DNA of 64,000 nucleotides from Mesorhizobium loti (GTDB lineage Bacteria; Pseudomonadota; Alphaproteobacteria; Rhizobiales; Rhizobiaceae): contig NZ_CP033334.1 of the NCBI RefSeq assembly GCF_013170705.1, positions 3,263,501 to 3,327,500 of the forward strand. The letters are read 5' to 3'. The translations under genes were made by a program, and so were the position numbers. How positions within the stretch are numbered: position 1 is the first letter of the stretch; every line of letters begins with the position of its first letter. Positions 43,170-51,772 of this stretch are shown here, one piece after another. A model generated the notes under the pieces. That model saw nothing but the letters and a program-made list of their open reading frames with translations. It did not search any database and was not told where the DNA came from.

Positions 43170-44069
43170 ATGGATCGTCGCGATATCGCCGACCTGCTCG
43201 TATTCCAGGCCATTGTGGAGGCGGGCAGCTTCACACGGGCCGCTTCCGTCATGGGGCGTGCGCAGTCCGGCCTTAGCCAGACCATCAGTGCGCTGGAGGC
43301 GCGGCTGGGCGTACCCCTGCTTGCGCGATCCACCCGCAGCGTGCGGCCAACCGAGGCGGGCCGCCGCCTGCTCGATCGGATCACGCCTTCGCTGCGCCAG
43401 ATCGAAAGCGGGCTGCTGGAGCTGCAGGACAGCCGCGACCAGCCGTCAGGCACGTTGCGGCTGACCGTGATGGAATATCCGGCGCGCGCCATCCTGGTGC
43501 CGGCGCTGAGCGAATTCCTGGCCAGCCATCCGGGCGTGCGGGTCGACATCCATGTCAGCGATCGGTTCGTCGACATCGTCCAGGGAGGGTTCGACGCCGG
43601 CATTCGCTTCGGAGCGCATCTGGAGAAGGACATGGTGGCCGTTCCGTTGGGGCCGGATGTCAGCGCGGCCATTGTCGCCGCGCCGGCTTACTTTCGCAGG
43701 AAAGGCCGGCCTGTCCGGCTCGAGGATCTTGCCGCGCATGGCTGCATCAACTTTCGCACGGCAAGCCATGGCGACGTTTACCGCTGGATGTTCAGGGACG
43801 GTGCGCGCACGGTCGACGTGCCGGTCGAGGGCGCCGTCATCGTCAACGATGCGCCCGTGATGATCGAAGCCGCCTTGGCTGGCCTGGGGCTGGCCTACAT
43901 CTTCGAACCACACGTTGCCGGGCATCTCGCCTCGGGACGTTTGGAAACGTGCCTGGAAACGTTCTGCCCCGTCTGGTCGGGCTACCATCTCTACTACCCG
44001 AGCAGGCACCAGAAATCGGCCGCGCTTGCGGCCCTCGTCGAGCATTTGCGCTACAGGCGGCATGCGTAG
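43170..44069 (+). CDS. LysR-family transcriptional regulator
   Basis: 299-aa LysR-type protein with helix-turn-helix in residues 4-62 (F-Q-A-I-V-E-A-G-S-F-T-R-A-A, L-S-Q-T-I-S-A-L-E-A-R-L) and the effector domain after residue 90. The end, Y-H-L-Y-Y-P-S-R, marks the CrgA-like subgroup also seen at 9.3 kb. It is divergent from the secreted hydrolase gene. Confidence 0.91.
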   Translation: MDRRDIADLLVFQAIVEAGSFTRAASVMGRAQSGLSQTISALEARLGVPLLARSTRSVRPTEAGRRLLDRITPSLRQIESGLLELQDSRDQPSGTLRLTVMEYPARAILVPALSEFLASHPGVRVDIHVSDRFVDIVQGGFDAGIRFGAHLEKDMVAVPLGPDVSAAIVAAPAYFRRKGRPVRLEDLAAHGCINFRTASHGDVYRWMFRDGARTVDVPVEGAVIVNDAPVMIEAALAGLGLAYIFEPHVAGHLASGRLETCLETFCPVWSGYHLYYPSRHQKSAALAALVEHLRYRRHA

Positions 44070-44098
44070 GGTGCACCGGGACTGGGGGCCGCGTTGCC

Positions 44099-44992
44099 CT
44101 AGCGACCGAGCCTCCCCATCCGCAGCGCCAGAAACTCCACGAACAGCCTTGCCCTCACCGGCAACTGCCGTCCGAAGGCATGCACGATATGCACCGGCAT
44201 GGTCGGCATCGGCACCTCGGGCAAGACGCGAACCAGGCGGCCGGCGTCGAGGTCGTCCTGCACGGCGAAACGCATGAGATGGGCGATGCCGGTGCCGGCA
44301 AGGGCGGCGTGGCGGATGGCGCCGCCGTCATCGGTGTCGAGGCGGCCGTCGGGCACGATCTCCGTGCCGTCGGCGAAGGTGATCGGCAGCGGCCGGCCGG
44401 CCGAGACGTAGCGGATGAAATCATGGTCCCGCAAATCCGCGATCGAGGCTGGAAAGCCCCGACGCTGGAGATAGGCGGGCGCGGCCACCAGCACGATCGG
44501 CAGGCTGGCGATGCGGCGTGCGGTCAGCCCGGTATCGGCCAGCGCGCCCATGCGCACCGCCACATCATAGTTTTCGCGGATCAGGTCGGCGTGGCGGTCA
44601 GTGACGCTGAGCTCCAGCTTCACGTCGGGCTGTTCGGCCAGGAACCCCTCGGCCCATGAGGCGATCAGGCCGCGGCCGAGCTCGACAGGAGCGGTGACGC
44701 GCAACAGGCCGCGCGCCGTGCCGGTGCCCTGCACGATATCCTGCGCATCGTCGAGCGCGCGCAGCAGCGGCGCGACGCGCTCATAATAGGCGATGCCTTC
44801 GCTGGTCAGCCCCAACCGGCGCGTCGAACGCCGGATGAGCTTCGCGCCGAGCCGGCGTTCCAGCTTTGCGACGCTCTTCGACACGGCCGACGGGCTGGAG
44901 CCGATCAGCCGGCTGGCGGCCTGGAAGGAGCCGGCATCCACCGTGCGCACGAAGGCGACGAGGCCGGCGGTCTTTTCGAGGATGGTGGTCAT
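44099..44992 (-). CDS. LysR-family transcriptional regulator
   Basis: 297-aa LysR-type regulator (V-D-A-G-S-F-Q-A-A-S-R-L-I-G-S-S-P-S-A-V-S-K near residues 16-37, effector domain from about 90). Its stop is 29 bp from that of the preceding LysR gene, with which it converges. The divergent gene 131 bp away encodes an SDR, its probable target. Three LysR genes in this window have this same divergent arrangement with a small oxidoreductase or hydrolase. Confidence 0.91.
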   Translation of the reverse strand: MTTILEKTAGLVAFVRTVDAGSFQAASRLIGSSPSAVSKSVAKLERRLGAKLIRRSTRRLGLTSEGIAYYERVAPLLRALDDAQDIVQGTGTARGLLRVTAPVELGRGLIASWAEGFLAEQPDVKLELSVTDRHADLIRENYDVAVRMGALADTGLTARRIASLPIVLVAAPAYLQRRGFPASIADLRDHDFIRYVSAGRPLPITFADGTEIVPDGRLDTDDGGAIRHAALAGTGIAHLMRFAVQDDLDAGRLVRVLPEVPMPTMPVHIVHAFGRQLPVRARLFVEFLALRMGRLGR

Positions 44993-45123
44993 GGCGGCAA
45001 CATCGCATGTCGGGACGGGATCGATTACGGAATTCCAGGCAGGAAAGATCGGCCTGATGCCCAGCTAATACGCATTTCCGGCAAGCTTAAATAGCGCTCG
45101 TCATCGTCACAAGGAGAGAATGG

Positions 45124-45873
45124 ATGAGCAGTCTGAGCGGCAAGGTCGCCATCGTCACCGGCGCCTCGAAGGGTATCGGCGCGGCCATCGCCAAGGGCCT
45201 GGCGGCGGCGGGCGCGGCCGTGGTGGTCAACTATGCCTCGTCGCGGGAAGGCGCCGGCCGCGTCGTCGCGGCAATCGAGGCAGGCGGCGGCCGTGCCGTC
45301 GCCGTGCAGGGCGACGTCGCGCGGGCGGCCGACATAAGCGGCCTGTTCGAAGCGGCGAAAACCTCCTTCGGCGGCGCCGACATCCTGGTCAACAATGCCG
45401 GCGTGTTCCGCTTCGAGCCGCTGGAGGCGGTCAGCGAGGCCGAGTTCCACCGGCAATTCGACACCAATGTGCTGGGCGTCGTGCTGGCCATCCAGGAGGC
45501 GGCCAGGCATTTCGGGCCGCAAGGCGGCAGCATCGTCAACATCAGCTCGGTCGCCAGCTTCAATCCGCAGCCCAATTCACTGGTCTATGCCGCCACGAAG
45601 GCTGCGGTGGATTCGATCACGCTGTCGATGGCGCGCGAACTGGGCCGCCGCAACATCCGCGTCAATTCGATCGCGCCGGGCGGCGTCGACACCGAGGGGC
45701 TGCGGCATGCCGGCATCGTCGGCAGCGAGCCCGAAAAGGCGCTGGTGGCGGTCACCCCGCTCGGCCGCTTCGGCCAGCCGGACGATATCGCCAAGGTGGC
45801 GGTATTCCTGGCATCCGACGAGGCTGCGTGGGTGAGCGGAGAGCGGATCACGGCGTCTGGCGGGTGGCGGTAG
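45124..45873 (+). CDS. SDR-family oxidoreductase (FabG-like)
   Basis: 249-aa classical short-chain dehydrogenase. The cofactor motif is T-G-A-S-K-G-I-G; N-N-A-G-V follows near residue 90; the catalytic residues are Ser in N-I-S-S-V-A-S and Y-A-A-T-K (Tyr and Lys about 155-159). The end reads W-V-S-G-E-R-I-T-A-S-G-G-W. GGAG lies eight bases before the ATG. Divergence from a LysR gene suggests induced expression by an aromatic or carbonyl compound; the substrate is unknown. Confidence 0.91.
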   Translation: MSSLSGKVAIVTGASKGIGAAIAKGLAAAGAAVVVNYASSREGAGRVVAAIEAGGGRAVAVQGDVARAADISGLFEAAKTSFGGADILVNNAGVFRFEPLEAVSEAEFHRQFDTNVLGVVLAIQEAARHFGPQGGSIVNISSVASFNPQPNSLVYAATKAAVDSITLSMARELGRRNIRVNSIAPGGVDTEGLRHAGIVGSEPEKALVAVTPLGRFGQPDDIAKVAVFLASDEAAWVSGERITASGGWR

Positions 45874-45922
45874 AGGCGTGGTCCTCCTTTCTCCCGCAGG
45901 TGAAAAAGGAAGCTGAGCCCCC

Positions 45923-47899
45923 CTAAAACAGCGCCTTCTCCAGCGGCCCTTCCAGCGTCTCGGCAAACGCGGTCGCCAGGTGATGCCGGTCGCGGAAGGC
46001 TAGTTTGCCGCCGATGTAGACGTGGCACTCGGTCGGGCCGCAGAAGCGGTCGGTGAGGTCGACATAGAGCGTGTCGGGCACGCTTTTCACCACGGCGCGC
46101 TCTTGCGCCGCGGTGCCGTCATTGGCGGCCTGGGCCCTCGGCGTGTCGCAGCGCGAGGGAGCCTCGCGCCACCACAGCGCGCGGGCCACGCAGGAATCGG
46201 CGAAACTGTCGCCGATCGGCGTGTCGCGGATGACCGCCGTCTCGACGCCGGCCTGGCTGAAGGCCTGCAAGGTGGAGCGCAGGCCGGCCTGCCAGCGCGC
46301 GGTTTCCTGCTTGCGGCCGGCGGCGGTCATGTCGCGCGTCAGATTGCCGATCGAGAATTCCGAGATCACCACCAGGCGCGGCTTGCGGCGGATGATTTCC
46401 GCTATCGCCTGTTCGCGCCAGGCGTCGCATTCGGTGTAGTCGCGCTTCAGCACCGTGTTGAAAGTGGAGAGCCGCGAGGCGCGGCAGGAGGATTTGAGAT
46501 AGGTGACCACCTTGGTGTCGTTGCGGCTCGCCGCCTCGACCAGCGGCGTCGACCAGTGATCGGCATGCGAGTCGCCGAACAGCACGATGGTGTGGGCGGC
46601 GTCCGCCGGGCCGAACGTGCAGGGTTTGGGCTTCACCGTGTGGAAATCGAGCAGGCAGTTCTTGTCGGTGGCGCGCGCGATGGAGGGCTGTTCGGCGGCC
46701 TGTTCGATGCCGCGCTGGGCCCAGTCGATGTTGCGCGTGGCCAGATGCGCGTTGGCATAGGCCACGGCCACGCCCACGCCGGTCAGCGCCAGCGCGGGGG
46801 CGAGCGCTCGAGCGCCGGCCATCAGCCCGCCACCGAGGCGCGCCGGGTTCTCGATCAGGTGGTAGGTGAGGAATGCCAGCACCAGCGCCAGCGCGGCGCA
46901 GCCGAGGCGCTGCGGGGTGGTGAGGTCCGGCGCCAGCATCCCGGCATAGACGATGACAGGCCAATGCCAGAGATAGAGCGAATAGGAGAGCGTGCCGATC
47001 CATTGCAAGGGCGGCAGCGAAAGGACGGAAGCGGGCGCCAGCGCCTGCCAGCCGGCCGGGCTGGCTGCCGCCGCGTCGCGTTCTTCGCCGGCGCCGCTCA
47101 AGAGCACCAGCACCGTGCCGGCCACCGGGAGAGCCGCGTACCAGCCGGGGAAGGGCAGGTCTTCGCTCAAGGTGAGATAGGCCGCCGCGATCAGCGCCAG
47201 GCCGAGCCAGCCCTGCGCCGCGCGCAGCCATGGCCGGCACTGCCACAAGGCCGCCGGCGCCAGTGTCGCCAGGCCGCCGGCGGCGAACTCCCAGGCGCGC
47301 AGCGGCGAGAAGTAGAAGGCCCAGGCCGGCGAAAGGCTGGTGAGCCACAGGCAGGCGGCGAAGGAGGCGAGGCCGGCGACGCCGATCACCACCACCGCCA
47401 TGCGCTTGCCCCGGTGCAGCCAGGCGGCGAAGAGCAGCAGCGCCGGCCAGACGAGATAGAACTGCTCCTCCACCGACAGCGACCAGAAATGGATGAAGGG
47501 GTTGCTCAAGGCATCGGCGGCGAAATAGTCGAACGACCAGCGCAGCAGCCACAGATTGATGGCGTAGGCCGAGGCATACATGGCGCCGCGCGAATAGAGC
47601 GCCTGCTCCTGCGGCGCGAGGATGAAATAGCCCGCGCCAAGCGTCGCCAGGATGACGAACAGGGCCGCCGGCAGCAGTCGCCGGGCGCGCCGGGCGTAGA
47701 AGCGCCAGAGGTCGATCCGGCCGGTCGTGGTGATCTCGCCCATCAGATGCGTCGTGATCAGCCAGCCGGAAATGACGAAGAAGATGTCGACGCCGGCAAA
47801 GCCGCCGGGCAGGGCCGTGAGGCCGAAATGATAGGCAACGACGCCGCCGACGGCCAGCGCGCGCAACCCCTGTATGTCTGGACGGAATGATGCCGCCAC
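45923..47899 (-). CDS. OafA/YrhL-type acyltransferase with SGNH domain
   Basis: 658-aa membrane O-acyltransferase. Residues 1-380 are the ten-helix acyltransferase-3 domain (F-R-P-D-I-Q-G-L-R-A-L-A-V, catalytic His in V-V-A-Y-H-F-G, F-F-V-I-S-G-W). Residues 430-650 are a periplasmic SGNH domain with G-D-S-H-A-D-H and a late D-R-H-H-L-A. Such fusions O-acetylate surface polysaccharide or lipopolysaccharide. GTG 47899 is preferred because AAGGAGG sits four bases ahead; the frame extends to 47950. It converges on the SDR gene. Possible targets are the exopolysaccharides made by genes 11 kb to the right. Confidence 0.9.
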   Translation of the reverse strand: MAASFRPDIQGLRALAVGGVVAYHFGLTALPGGFAGVDIFFVISGWLITTHLMGEITTTGRIDLWRFYARRARRLLPAALFVILATLGAGYFILAPQEQALYSRGAMYASAYAINLWLLRWSFDYFAADALSNPFIHFWSLSVEEQFYLVWPALLLFAAWLHRGKRMAVVVIGVAGLASFAACLWLTSLSPAWAFYFSPLRAWEFAAGGLATLAPAALWQCRPWLRAAQGWLGLALIAAAYLTLSEDLPFPGWYAALPVAGTVLVLLSGAGEERDAAAASPAGWQALAPASVLSLPPLQWIGTLSYSLYLWHWPVIVYAGMLAPDLTTPQRLGCAALALVLAFLTYHLIENPARLGGGLMAGARALAPALALTGVGVAVAYANAHLATRNIDWAQRGIEQAAEQPSIARATDKNCLLDFHTVKPKPCTFGPADAAHTIVLFGDSHADHWSTPLVEAASRNDTKVVTYLKSSCRASRLSTFNTVLKRDYTECDAWREQAIAEIIRRKPRLVVISEFSIGNLTRDMTAAGRKQETARWQAGLRSTLQAFSQAGVETAVIRDTPIGDSFADSCVARALWWREAPSRCDTPRAQAANDGTAAQERAVVKSVPDTLYVDLTDRFCGPTECHVYIGGKLAFRDRHHLATAFAETLEGPLEKALF

Positions 47900-48137
47900 G
47901 AGGCCTCCTTCTTGCCCCCAAGCCCAACAACCCTGCCCAGCGCCCGCCACTCTCGGCCGGGCAGGCCGTTATCGCAATGCAGCAAGTTTTTCGCAGTGCA
48001 ACATGGCCAGAAAAAGGAGACGGGAGACTCAAGGCGTGCGAAGGCCGCGCGGTCGATCACGGAACCGTGTCTGGCCATTGCTTGACGCGATGCGGCGGCG
48101 ATGCGATCCCGGCTCGTCACTTGGGCAAGGGGATATC

Positions 48138-48233
48138 ATGATGAAGAAGACCTACGAAAAGCCGGTGCTCGTGAAGCGCGAGCAACTTTCCCGCGTTACC
48201 GCGATCGCCGCGCCATCGGGAACGCCCGTCTAA
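48138..48233 (+). CDS. Short RiPP-type precursor peptide (lasso-like leader), copy 1
   Basis: 31-aa peptide with the leader M-M-K-K-T-Y-E-K-P-V-L-V-K-R-E-Q-L-S-R (first 19 residues), then V-T-A and a short tail ending P-S-G-T-P-V. Y-x-x-P-x-L is the recognition motif of many lasso-peptide leaders. A near relative is encoded at 57041-57139, sharing K-K-x-Y-E-K-P, K-R-E-x-L-S and V-T-A. GGGG lies a few bases before the tandem ATG. A strong terminator follows about 80 bp later, as expected for a single short transcript. No maturation enzymes (asparagine synthetase-like, transglutaminase-like) are nearby, so processing, if any, is by enzymes elsewhere. Confidence 0.6.
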   Translation: MMKKTYEKPVLVKREQLSRVTAIAAPSGTPV

Positions 48234-48313
48234 GCCCGGGTGGGCTTCGCCGCTCGCAGGCGGCGAGGCGCACCGTTGTCGGGTACCTCGACTCTTCGGC
48301 AGCCCGCCATCAC

Positions 48314-48341
48314 AAAACAGCCCCGCAACGGGGCTGTTTTT
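48314..48341. terminator. Strong bidirectional Rho-independent terminator
   Basis: AAAACAGCCCCG, loop CAA, CGGGGCTGTTTT: a 12-bp perfect stem whose A and T ends give a U-tract on both strands. It stands between the RiPP-type gene (plus strand) and the secreted small protein gene (minus strand, stop at 48359), and should end both transcripts. Confidence 0.85.
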
Positions 48342-48358
48342 CAATGGAGGGCAAGCTA

Positions 48359-48661
48359 TCAGCTGCCGCCGTTCAATTTCACGCTGCTGCAGAATTCCGG
48401 ATGGGAATTGGCGGGAGTGGCGTTCTTGGCCTCGTCCGCGCAAGCCGTCTTTATCGACGCCTGGTCGCCCGGCGTCAGCGCCTTCCAGGCCTTGACGAAA
48501 TCGTCATTGCCGCGCAGCGTCTTCATGCTGGAATCCGTGTAGAAGGGCTGCATCTTGGCCGGGTCGTCGAGAGCGGATGTACCAGTGCTGCCGCCCGCGA
48601 AAGCAGAGCCGGCGGCCATTGAAAGCGCCATGGCGCCAAGACAGATGATCTTGATATTCAT
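48359..48661 (-). CDS. Small secreted protein, stress-regulated
   Basis: 100-aa protein with a signal peptide (I-I-C-L-G-A-M-A-L-S-M-A-A-G-S-A-F-A-G-G). The mature part has D-P-A-K-M-Q-P-F-Y-T-D, W-K-A-L-T-P-G-D-Q-A-S-I-K-T-A-C and C-S-S-V, a pair of cysteines likely joined by a disulfide. It belongs to short exported proteins typical of rhizobia; the role is unknown. A perfect GGAAC-N16-CGTT promoter stands upstream, so it is a candidate member of the EcfG general stress regulon. GGATCC-like sequence precedes the ATG. Confidence 0.8.
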   Translation of the reverse strand: MNIKIICLGAMALSMAAGSAFAGGSTGTSALDDPAKMQPFYTDSSMKTLRGNDDFVKAWKALTPGDQASIKTACADEAKNATPANSHPEFCSSVKLNGGS

Positions 48662-48714
48662 GATAGGATCCTTCCCTGTTGCTTCGTGACCGTCTAAGCA
48701 ACGATCAATGTCTT

Positions 48715-48739
48715 AACGGAAGAATTTTGGTAAAGTTCC
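48715..48739 (-). promoter_or_regulatory. EcfG (RpoE2)-type promoter, perfect GGAAC-N16-CGTT
   Basis: GGAAC at 48739-48735 and CGTT at 48718-48715 with 16 bases between, the full general-stress consensus. It lies 54 bases upstream of the secreted small protein start codon. One of the two complete matches seen in the window. Confidence 0.75.
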
Positions 48740-48880
48740 GGTTTATGGCGCGAGGCGCGCTTGATTTTGCAAACGTATTCTAAAAATCTTGAAATTTTTC
48801 CTGATTTTTGCCATAAGACTGCATAAAAATACTCTTGCCGCATGACGACAGTGCACTGCCGACGCGAAACGCGGGTGCGC
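48740..48880. other. AT-rich non-coding segment
   Basis: A stretch of unusually low GC for this window (for example CTAAAAATCTTGAAATTTTT near 48780-48800) upstream of the degenerate repeat. No gene, promoter pair or dyad is supportable beyond the EcfG promoter just to its left. Confidence 0.4.
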
Positions 48881-49048
48881 TAGAGGGCCGGCCGCAGCAG
48901 CATCAGGCCAATTTCAGAATTTCCCGGCCCCGTGATTGTTCCCTGGCGGACGCTGAAAAAAGGCCCCACCGGCAGGGCTGTTGTTCGGGCCGGTCTGTCG
49001 CGCTTTTCCAGGGAAGGCTGTTTCACACTTTTCCCGGAATTGCCCTAG
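48880..49048. repeat. Degenerate mosaic repeat, copy D
   Basis: Begins CTAGAGGGCC and ends TTTCACACTTTTCCCGGAATTGCCCTAG (its last 19 bases are TTTTCCCGGAATTGCCCTA plus G). The right end matches the RIME-like copies at 22.3, 49.8 and 52.2 kb with a few changes; the interior differs. Its terminal CTA supplies the TAG stop codon (49045-49047) of the GntR gene. Confidence 0.65.
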
Positions 49049-49722
49049 CCGGCGTCGCTGCCCGCCGGTGCCGCTTCGATCTCCTGGAGATAGAACGCCT
49101 TGCTCGGCTGCAGATGGTCGACGCAGAGCTGCGCCAGCACCCAATTGTCCCTGCGCTTCAGCGCCTCGATCATCATCAAGTGGTGTTGCCGGGAGATGTC
49201 GAGTTTTTCCCGGTCGGCCAGCGAGTTGGCCCGCACCGGCAGGCTGAGGCGCATGTAATGTTCGATCGACGAGACGAGATAGGCGTTGCCGCAGGCCGAG
49301 AACATGGTGAGGTGGAAACGGTCATTGGTCTCGTGGATGCCCCTGAGGTGGCCTGCGTCGACATGGCCGCTGTAGATGCGGTGGATCTCGGTCAGTTCGG
49401 CAATCAGCGCGTCGCTGGCCGGCAGGGGGATCATCAGTGCCGCCTGGCGCTGCAGCATTTCGCGCACTTCATAGATCTGCCGCACCTCCTCGGGTGAGAG
49501 CCGGCGCACCATGGCGCCCTTGTTACGCTCGCGCGTGACGATGCCCAGCCTCTCCAACTGGTAGAGCGCCTGGCGGATCGAGTGGCGCGAAACCGGGAAG
49601 CGCGCCAGGAGCACATCCTCGACCAGGCGCGTGCCGGGCGCCAGCCGGCCGAAGATGATGTCCTCCTCCAGCGCGTGCACGGTGTCGGCTTCCTTGCCGC
49701 CATAGTCGAAACTGCTGAGCAT
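49045..49722 (-). CDS. GntR-family (FCD/FadR type) transcriptional regulator
   Basis: 225-aa GntR-family protein: winged helix in residues 14-75 (G-T-R-L-V-E-D-V-L-L-A-R-F-P-V-S-R-H-S-I-R-Q) and an FCD effector domain with E-V-R-E-M-L-Q-R-Q-A-A and the metal-type positions H-L-R-G-I-H-E-T-N-D-R-F-H and R-Q-H-H-L-M-M-I-E-A. It probably senses a small carboxylate. Its stop codon lies inside the end of a mosaic repeat. No adjacent operon shows what it controls; the neighbours are regulators and repeats. Confidence 0.88.
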   Translation of the reverse strand: MLSSFDYGGKEADTVHALEEDIIFGRLAPGTRLVEDVLLARFPVSRHSIRQALYQLERLGIVTRERNKGAMVRRLSPEEVRQIYEVREMLQRQAALMIPLPASDALIAELTEIHRIYSGHVDAGHLRGIHETNDRFHLTMFSACGNAYLVSSIEHYMRLSLPVRANSLADREKLDISRQHHLMMIEALKRRDNWVLAQLCVDHLQPSKAFYLQEIEAAPAGSDAG

Positions 49723-49767
49723 CGCGAACCCTTGTTGCTCCGGGCCAATTGACCCGGGACAGCACTC

Positions 49768-49895
49768 TAGAGCATTTCACCGTTTCGCGGAAACGGCGAA
49801 CCGCTCTAACTCTTTGTTTTGACGCATTTCCCAAGGGCAAGCTCTACGCGCTTGTCCCGGCAAAACCGCTCACACTTTTCCTGGAATTGCTCTAG
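49768..49895. repeat. RIME-like mosaic repeat, copy B
   Basis: Starts TAGAGCATTTCACCGTTTCG and ends ACTTTTCCTGGAATTGCTCT plus AG. Compared with copy A it has about 25 extra bases in the middle (CCCAAGGGCAAGCTCTACGC region). The right end provides the TAG stop (49892-49894) of the HTH protein gene. Confidence 0.85.
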
Positions 49896-50635
49896 CCCTC
49901 GCGCGCAAGGCTTGCCACGAGCTGGTCGAGGCGCGGGTCGTCGAGGCTGACGACGCCGGACATGCGCAGCGCCTGCCGAAGGCTGATCCCGCGGACCTCC
50001 TGGCGCATGATGACCTTTACGCAGAGCGGTCCAGCTCCGGTCAGGACGAAGGCGTTGCCGACCAGAACCGGCTCCGAGTAAGGCGCCCATTGCACGGCCA
50101 CGATCGACGGTTCGCGTGTCTGGCGGCGGTTGATGCCGGCGAAATAAATCCAGTTCAGCCGCGACACCGCCACGCCATAGTGCCAGCCCGGCACCCGCGC
50201 TCCACCCTGGCGATGGCCTTCGGCCCATCGGGTCACGCGCCTGAAGGTCACGCGCTCGGCCTCGCGCCGCACGAAGGTGACCGACTGCATCACAAGGTCG
50301 GGGCGGTCCGGAACCGCGAAATAGGTGAAATAGGTGCCGCCGGCGAGGGCGGGGGACGGGCCGCGCACCATGTTCTCGTAAAGCATCCGGTGGATTGGTG
50401 ACAGGCCCGCGTCCGCTGGCTCGGGCGCTTCCGGCGCGCGGTACAATTCATCCTCGTCGATCCGGAAATAGTCACAGATCAGCTTGGCCGTCGCCCGGTT
50501 GGGCACGCTCTTGCCCTGTAAATAGCGGTCGAACTGGGTGCGGTTCATGTTCAGCCCGCGGCATACGGCGGCCACCGACGCATGGCTGCTCGACAGCCGT
50601 CGGAGATTCTCGGCAAGATTCCTGCGGATTGGCAC
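49892..50635 (-). CDS. XRE-type helix-turn-helix regulator
   Basis: 247-aa protein: helix-turn-helix region near residues 6-55 (N-L-A-E-N-L-R-R-L, R-G-L-N-M-N-R-T-Q-F-D-R-Y-L-Q-G-K-S-V-P) and a larger C-terminal part (F-T-Y-F-A-V-P-D-R-P-D-L, Y-G-V-A-V-S-R-L-N-W-I-Y-F-A-G) that I cannot assign, perhaps a ligand-binding domain. GTG 50635 is preferred because GAGAGG lies six bases before it; GTG 50665 is the alternative. Its stop is inside mosaic repeat B. No target is evident. Confidence 0.75.
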   Translation of the reverse strand: MPIRRNLAENLRRLSSSHASVAAVCRGLNMNRTQFDRYLQGKSVPNRATAKLICDYFRIDEDELYRAPEAPEPADAGLSPIHRMLYENMVRGPSPALAGGTYFTYFAVPDRPDLVMQSVTFVRREAERVTFRRVTRWAEGHRQGGARVPGWHYGVAVSRLNWIYFAGINRRQTREPSIVAVQWAPYSEPVLVGNAFVLTGAGPLCVKVIMRQEVRGISLRQALRMSGVVSLDDPRLDQLVASLAREG

Positions 50636-50828
50636 GACACGCCTCTCGACAGCCGTTCGGACCACTATTCAAGCAATTGCTTATATTTTATCAATCTCTC
50701 ACACCATGGCGCTGACGCGAATGGGACCTTTGGCCAATAGGCCCTTGCACTGTTCGACGGCTGCGCTGGTCCGGCAACCGTCCAGGGGCATGGGCTCGCG
50801 CCGTGCCCTCGGGGATCGCGCGCGGCAC

Positions 50829-51020
50829 CTATGTCTTTGATGCCGCCGCCCGTTCGAGGACGGCAATGCGCCTGTCGGTCTCCGCCTGCGCGACCTGCAT
50901 CAGCGTATCGATCTCGATGATGGCTTCGATATGGTGCGCATCGATGACCGCCTTTCGCGCGAGGATCAAAAATCCCCTGACGATCCGCAAGGTCTCGACA
51001 ACGCTGGGTTGGTTTGACAC
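50829..51020 (-). CDS. Small helical protein, 63 aa
   Basis: 63 aa, beginning with GTG at 51020 after GGAGGG. It is mostly helical and charged (E-T-L-R-I-V-R-G-F-L-I-L-A-R-K-A-V-I-D-A-H-H). Not recognised. A GGAAC-N18-TT promoter with 18-base spacing lies directly upstream, which supports a real, stress-controlled gene. Confidence 0.6.
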   Translation of the reverse strand: MSNQPSVVETLRIVRGFLILARKAVIDAHHIEAIIEIDTLMQVAQAETDRRIAVLERAAASKT

Positions 51021-51041
51021 GGGCAGCCCTCCTCACGCTAC

Positions 51042-51066
51042 AACCACCGAGTGGTTGCAACGTTCC
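51042..51066 (-). promoter_or_regulatory. EcfG (RpoE2)-type promoter of the 63-aa gene
   Basis: GGAAC at 51066-51062 and TT at 51043-51042, 18 bases apart; the -10 reads GGTT. The start codon is 22 bases downstream, leaving a short leader with the ribosome binding site. Confidence 0.55.
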
Positions 51067-51189
51067 CCATGATGAATTGACTCGCCATTGCCGCATGGGG
51101 GCGTACAGTCCCCCGGTCGTCCGCCTTTCACGGCATCCGGACGCTTGGAAGCCAAATCAGGTGCTACCGCCACCAATGCGGAGGCTAAA

Positions 51190-51384
51190 ATGGCTGACAA
51201 CCATTCAAGCAAGAATATATCCGCCCTGGACTGCGAGATTCTTCGCGGCGCCTTCAGGAAATCGGTCGTGGAAAATCGCATTGCCGAACAGCAATGGCGA
51301 ATGCACGCCGAGGAGCTGGTGCGCGAATTGACCGGCATTGACGAGATCGACCCGGACGTTCTGGACTGGATTGTGGCCAAGTAG
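51190..51384 (+). CDS. Small hypothetical protein, 64 aa
   Basis: 64 aa, charged and helical: C-E-I-L-R-G-A-F-R-K-S-V-V-E-N-R-I-A, then L-V-R-E-L-T-G-I-D-E-I-D-P-D-V-L. GGAGG lies five bases before the ATG. The family is unknown. Good start signals and low-complexity-free sequence support a gene. Confidence 0.6.
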   Translation: MADNHSSKNISALDCEILRGAFRKSVVENRIAEQQWRMHAEELVRELTGIDEIDPDVLDWIVAK

Positions 51385-51416
51385 GCTTGCCGTCCGCCGA
51401 AGAGACCCGCGCGGCG

Positions 51417-51629
51417 TCAGTCGGCGTCGATGATTTTTTGTGAAGATTTGCGGGCGGCGTTCCTGGGCTTCGAGCCGGCGGATTGGGCCGGAGTTGGTCC
51501 GTCGGAAGAGAGCCGCTGTGTCCGCGGCCGAGCAGTCTTGGCCTCACGCGCCCGACGTTTTCCGGCAATGATGGATTGAGATTCGCGGGTGGCGCGTTCA
51601 ATCCGCTTTGTCCGGCGGCGGTCGGCCAA
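51417..51629 (-). CDS. Very basic small protein, 70 aa
   Basis: 70 aa with about one residue in four Arg or Lys (M-A-D-R-R-R-T-K-R-I-E-R-A-T-R). The start is a TTG with AAGGAG eight bases upstream. It could bind nucleic acid, but the similarity is to low-complexity basic tails in general. Its stop converges on the 64-aa gene, 33 bp away. Confidence 0.45.
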   Translation of the reverse strand: MADRRRTKRIERATRESQSIIAGKRRAREAKTARPRTQRLSSDGPTPAQSAGSKPRNAARKSSQKIIDAD

Positions 51630-51711
51630 GGGAATTCTCCTTCGATGCAGCCAGGTGCGCGTCTTGGGAAGAATGTCCCGGAAGGATGGGACGAAAACGA
51701 ACTCATTGCCC

Positions 51712-51736
51712 GGAACCGGGGGTCGACGGGGAAGTT
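51712..51736 (+). promoter_or_regulatory. EcfG (RpoE2)-type promoter of the first iron permease-like gene
   Basis: GGAAC at 51712-51716 and TT at 51735-51736 with 18 bases between; -10 reads AGTT. The ATG is 36 bases further on. Confidence 0.55.
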
Positions 51737-51772
51737 GTGGCGAAGTTCCTCCAACCTTTCGAAAGCTCCCGC

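Noticed and set aside
46022..47890. 622-codon plus-strand frame opposite the acyltransferase gene
   Set aside because: Shadow of the OafA/SGNH gene. The composition is Gly/Arg/Glu-rich without domains.
48066..48083. GGAAC at 48061 as an EcfG promoter of the first peptide gene
   Set aside because: The nearest TT is at a 16-base spacing without the CG of a -10, so it does not fit GGAAC-N16-CGTT or N18-TT.
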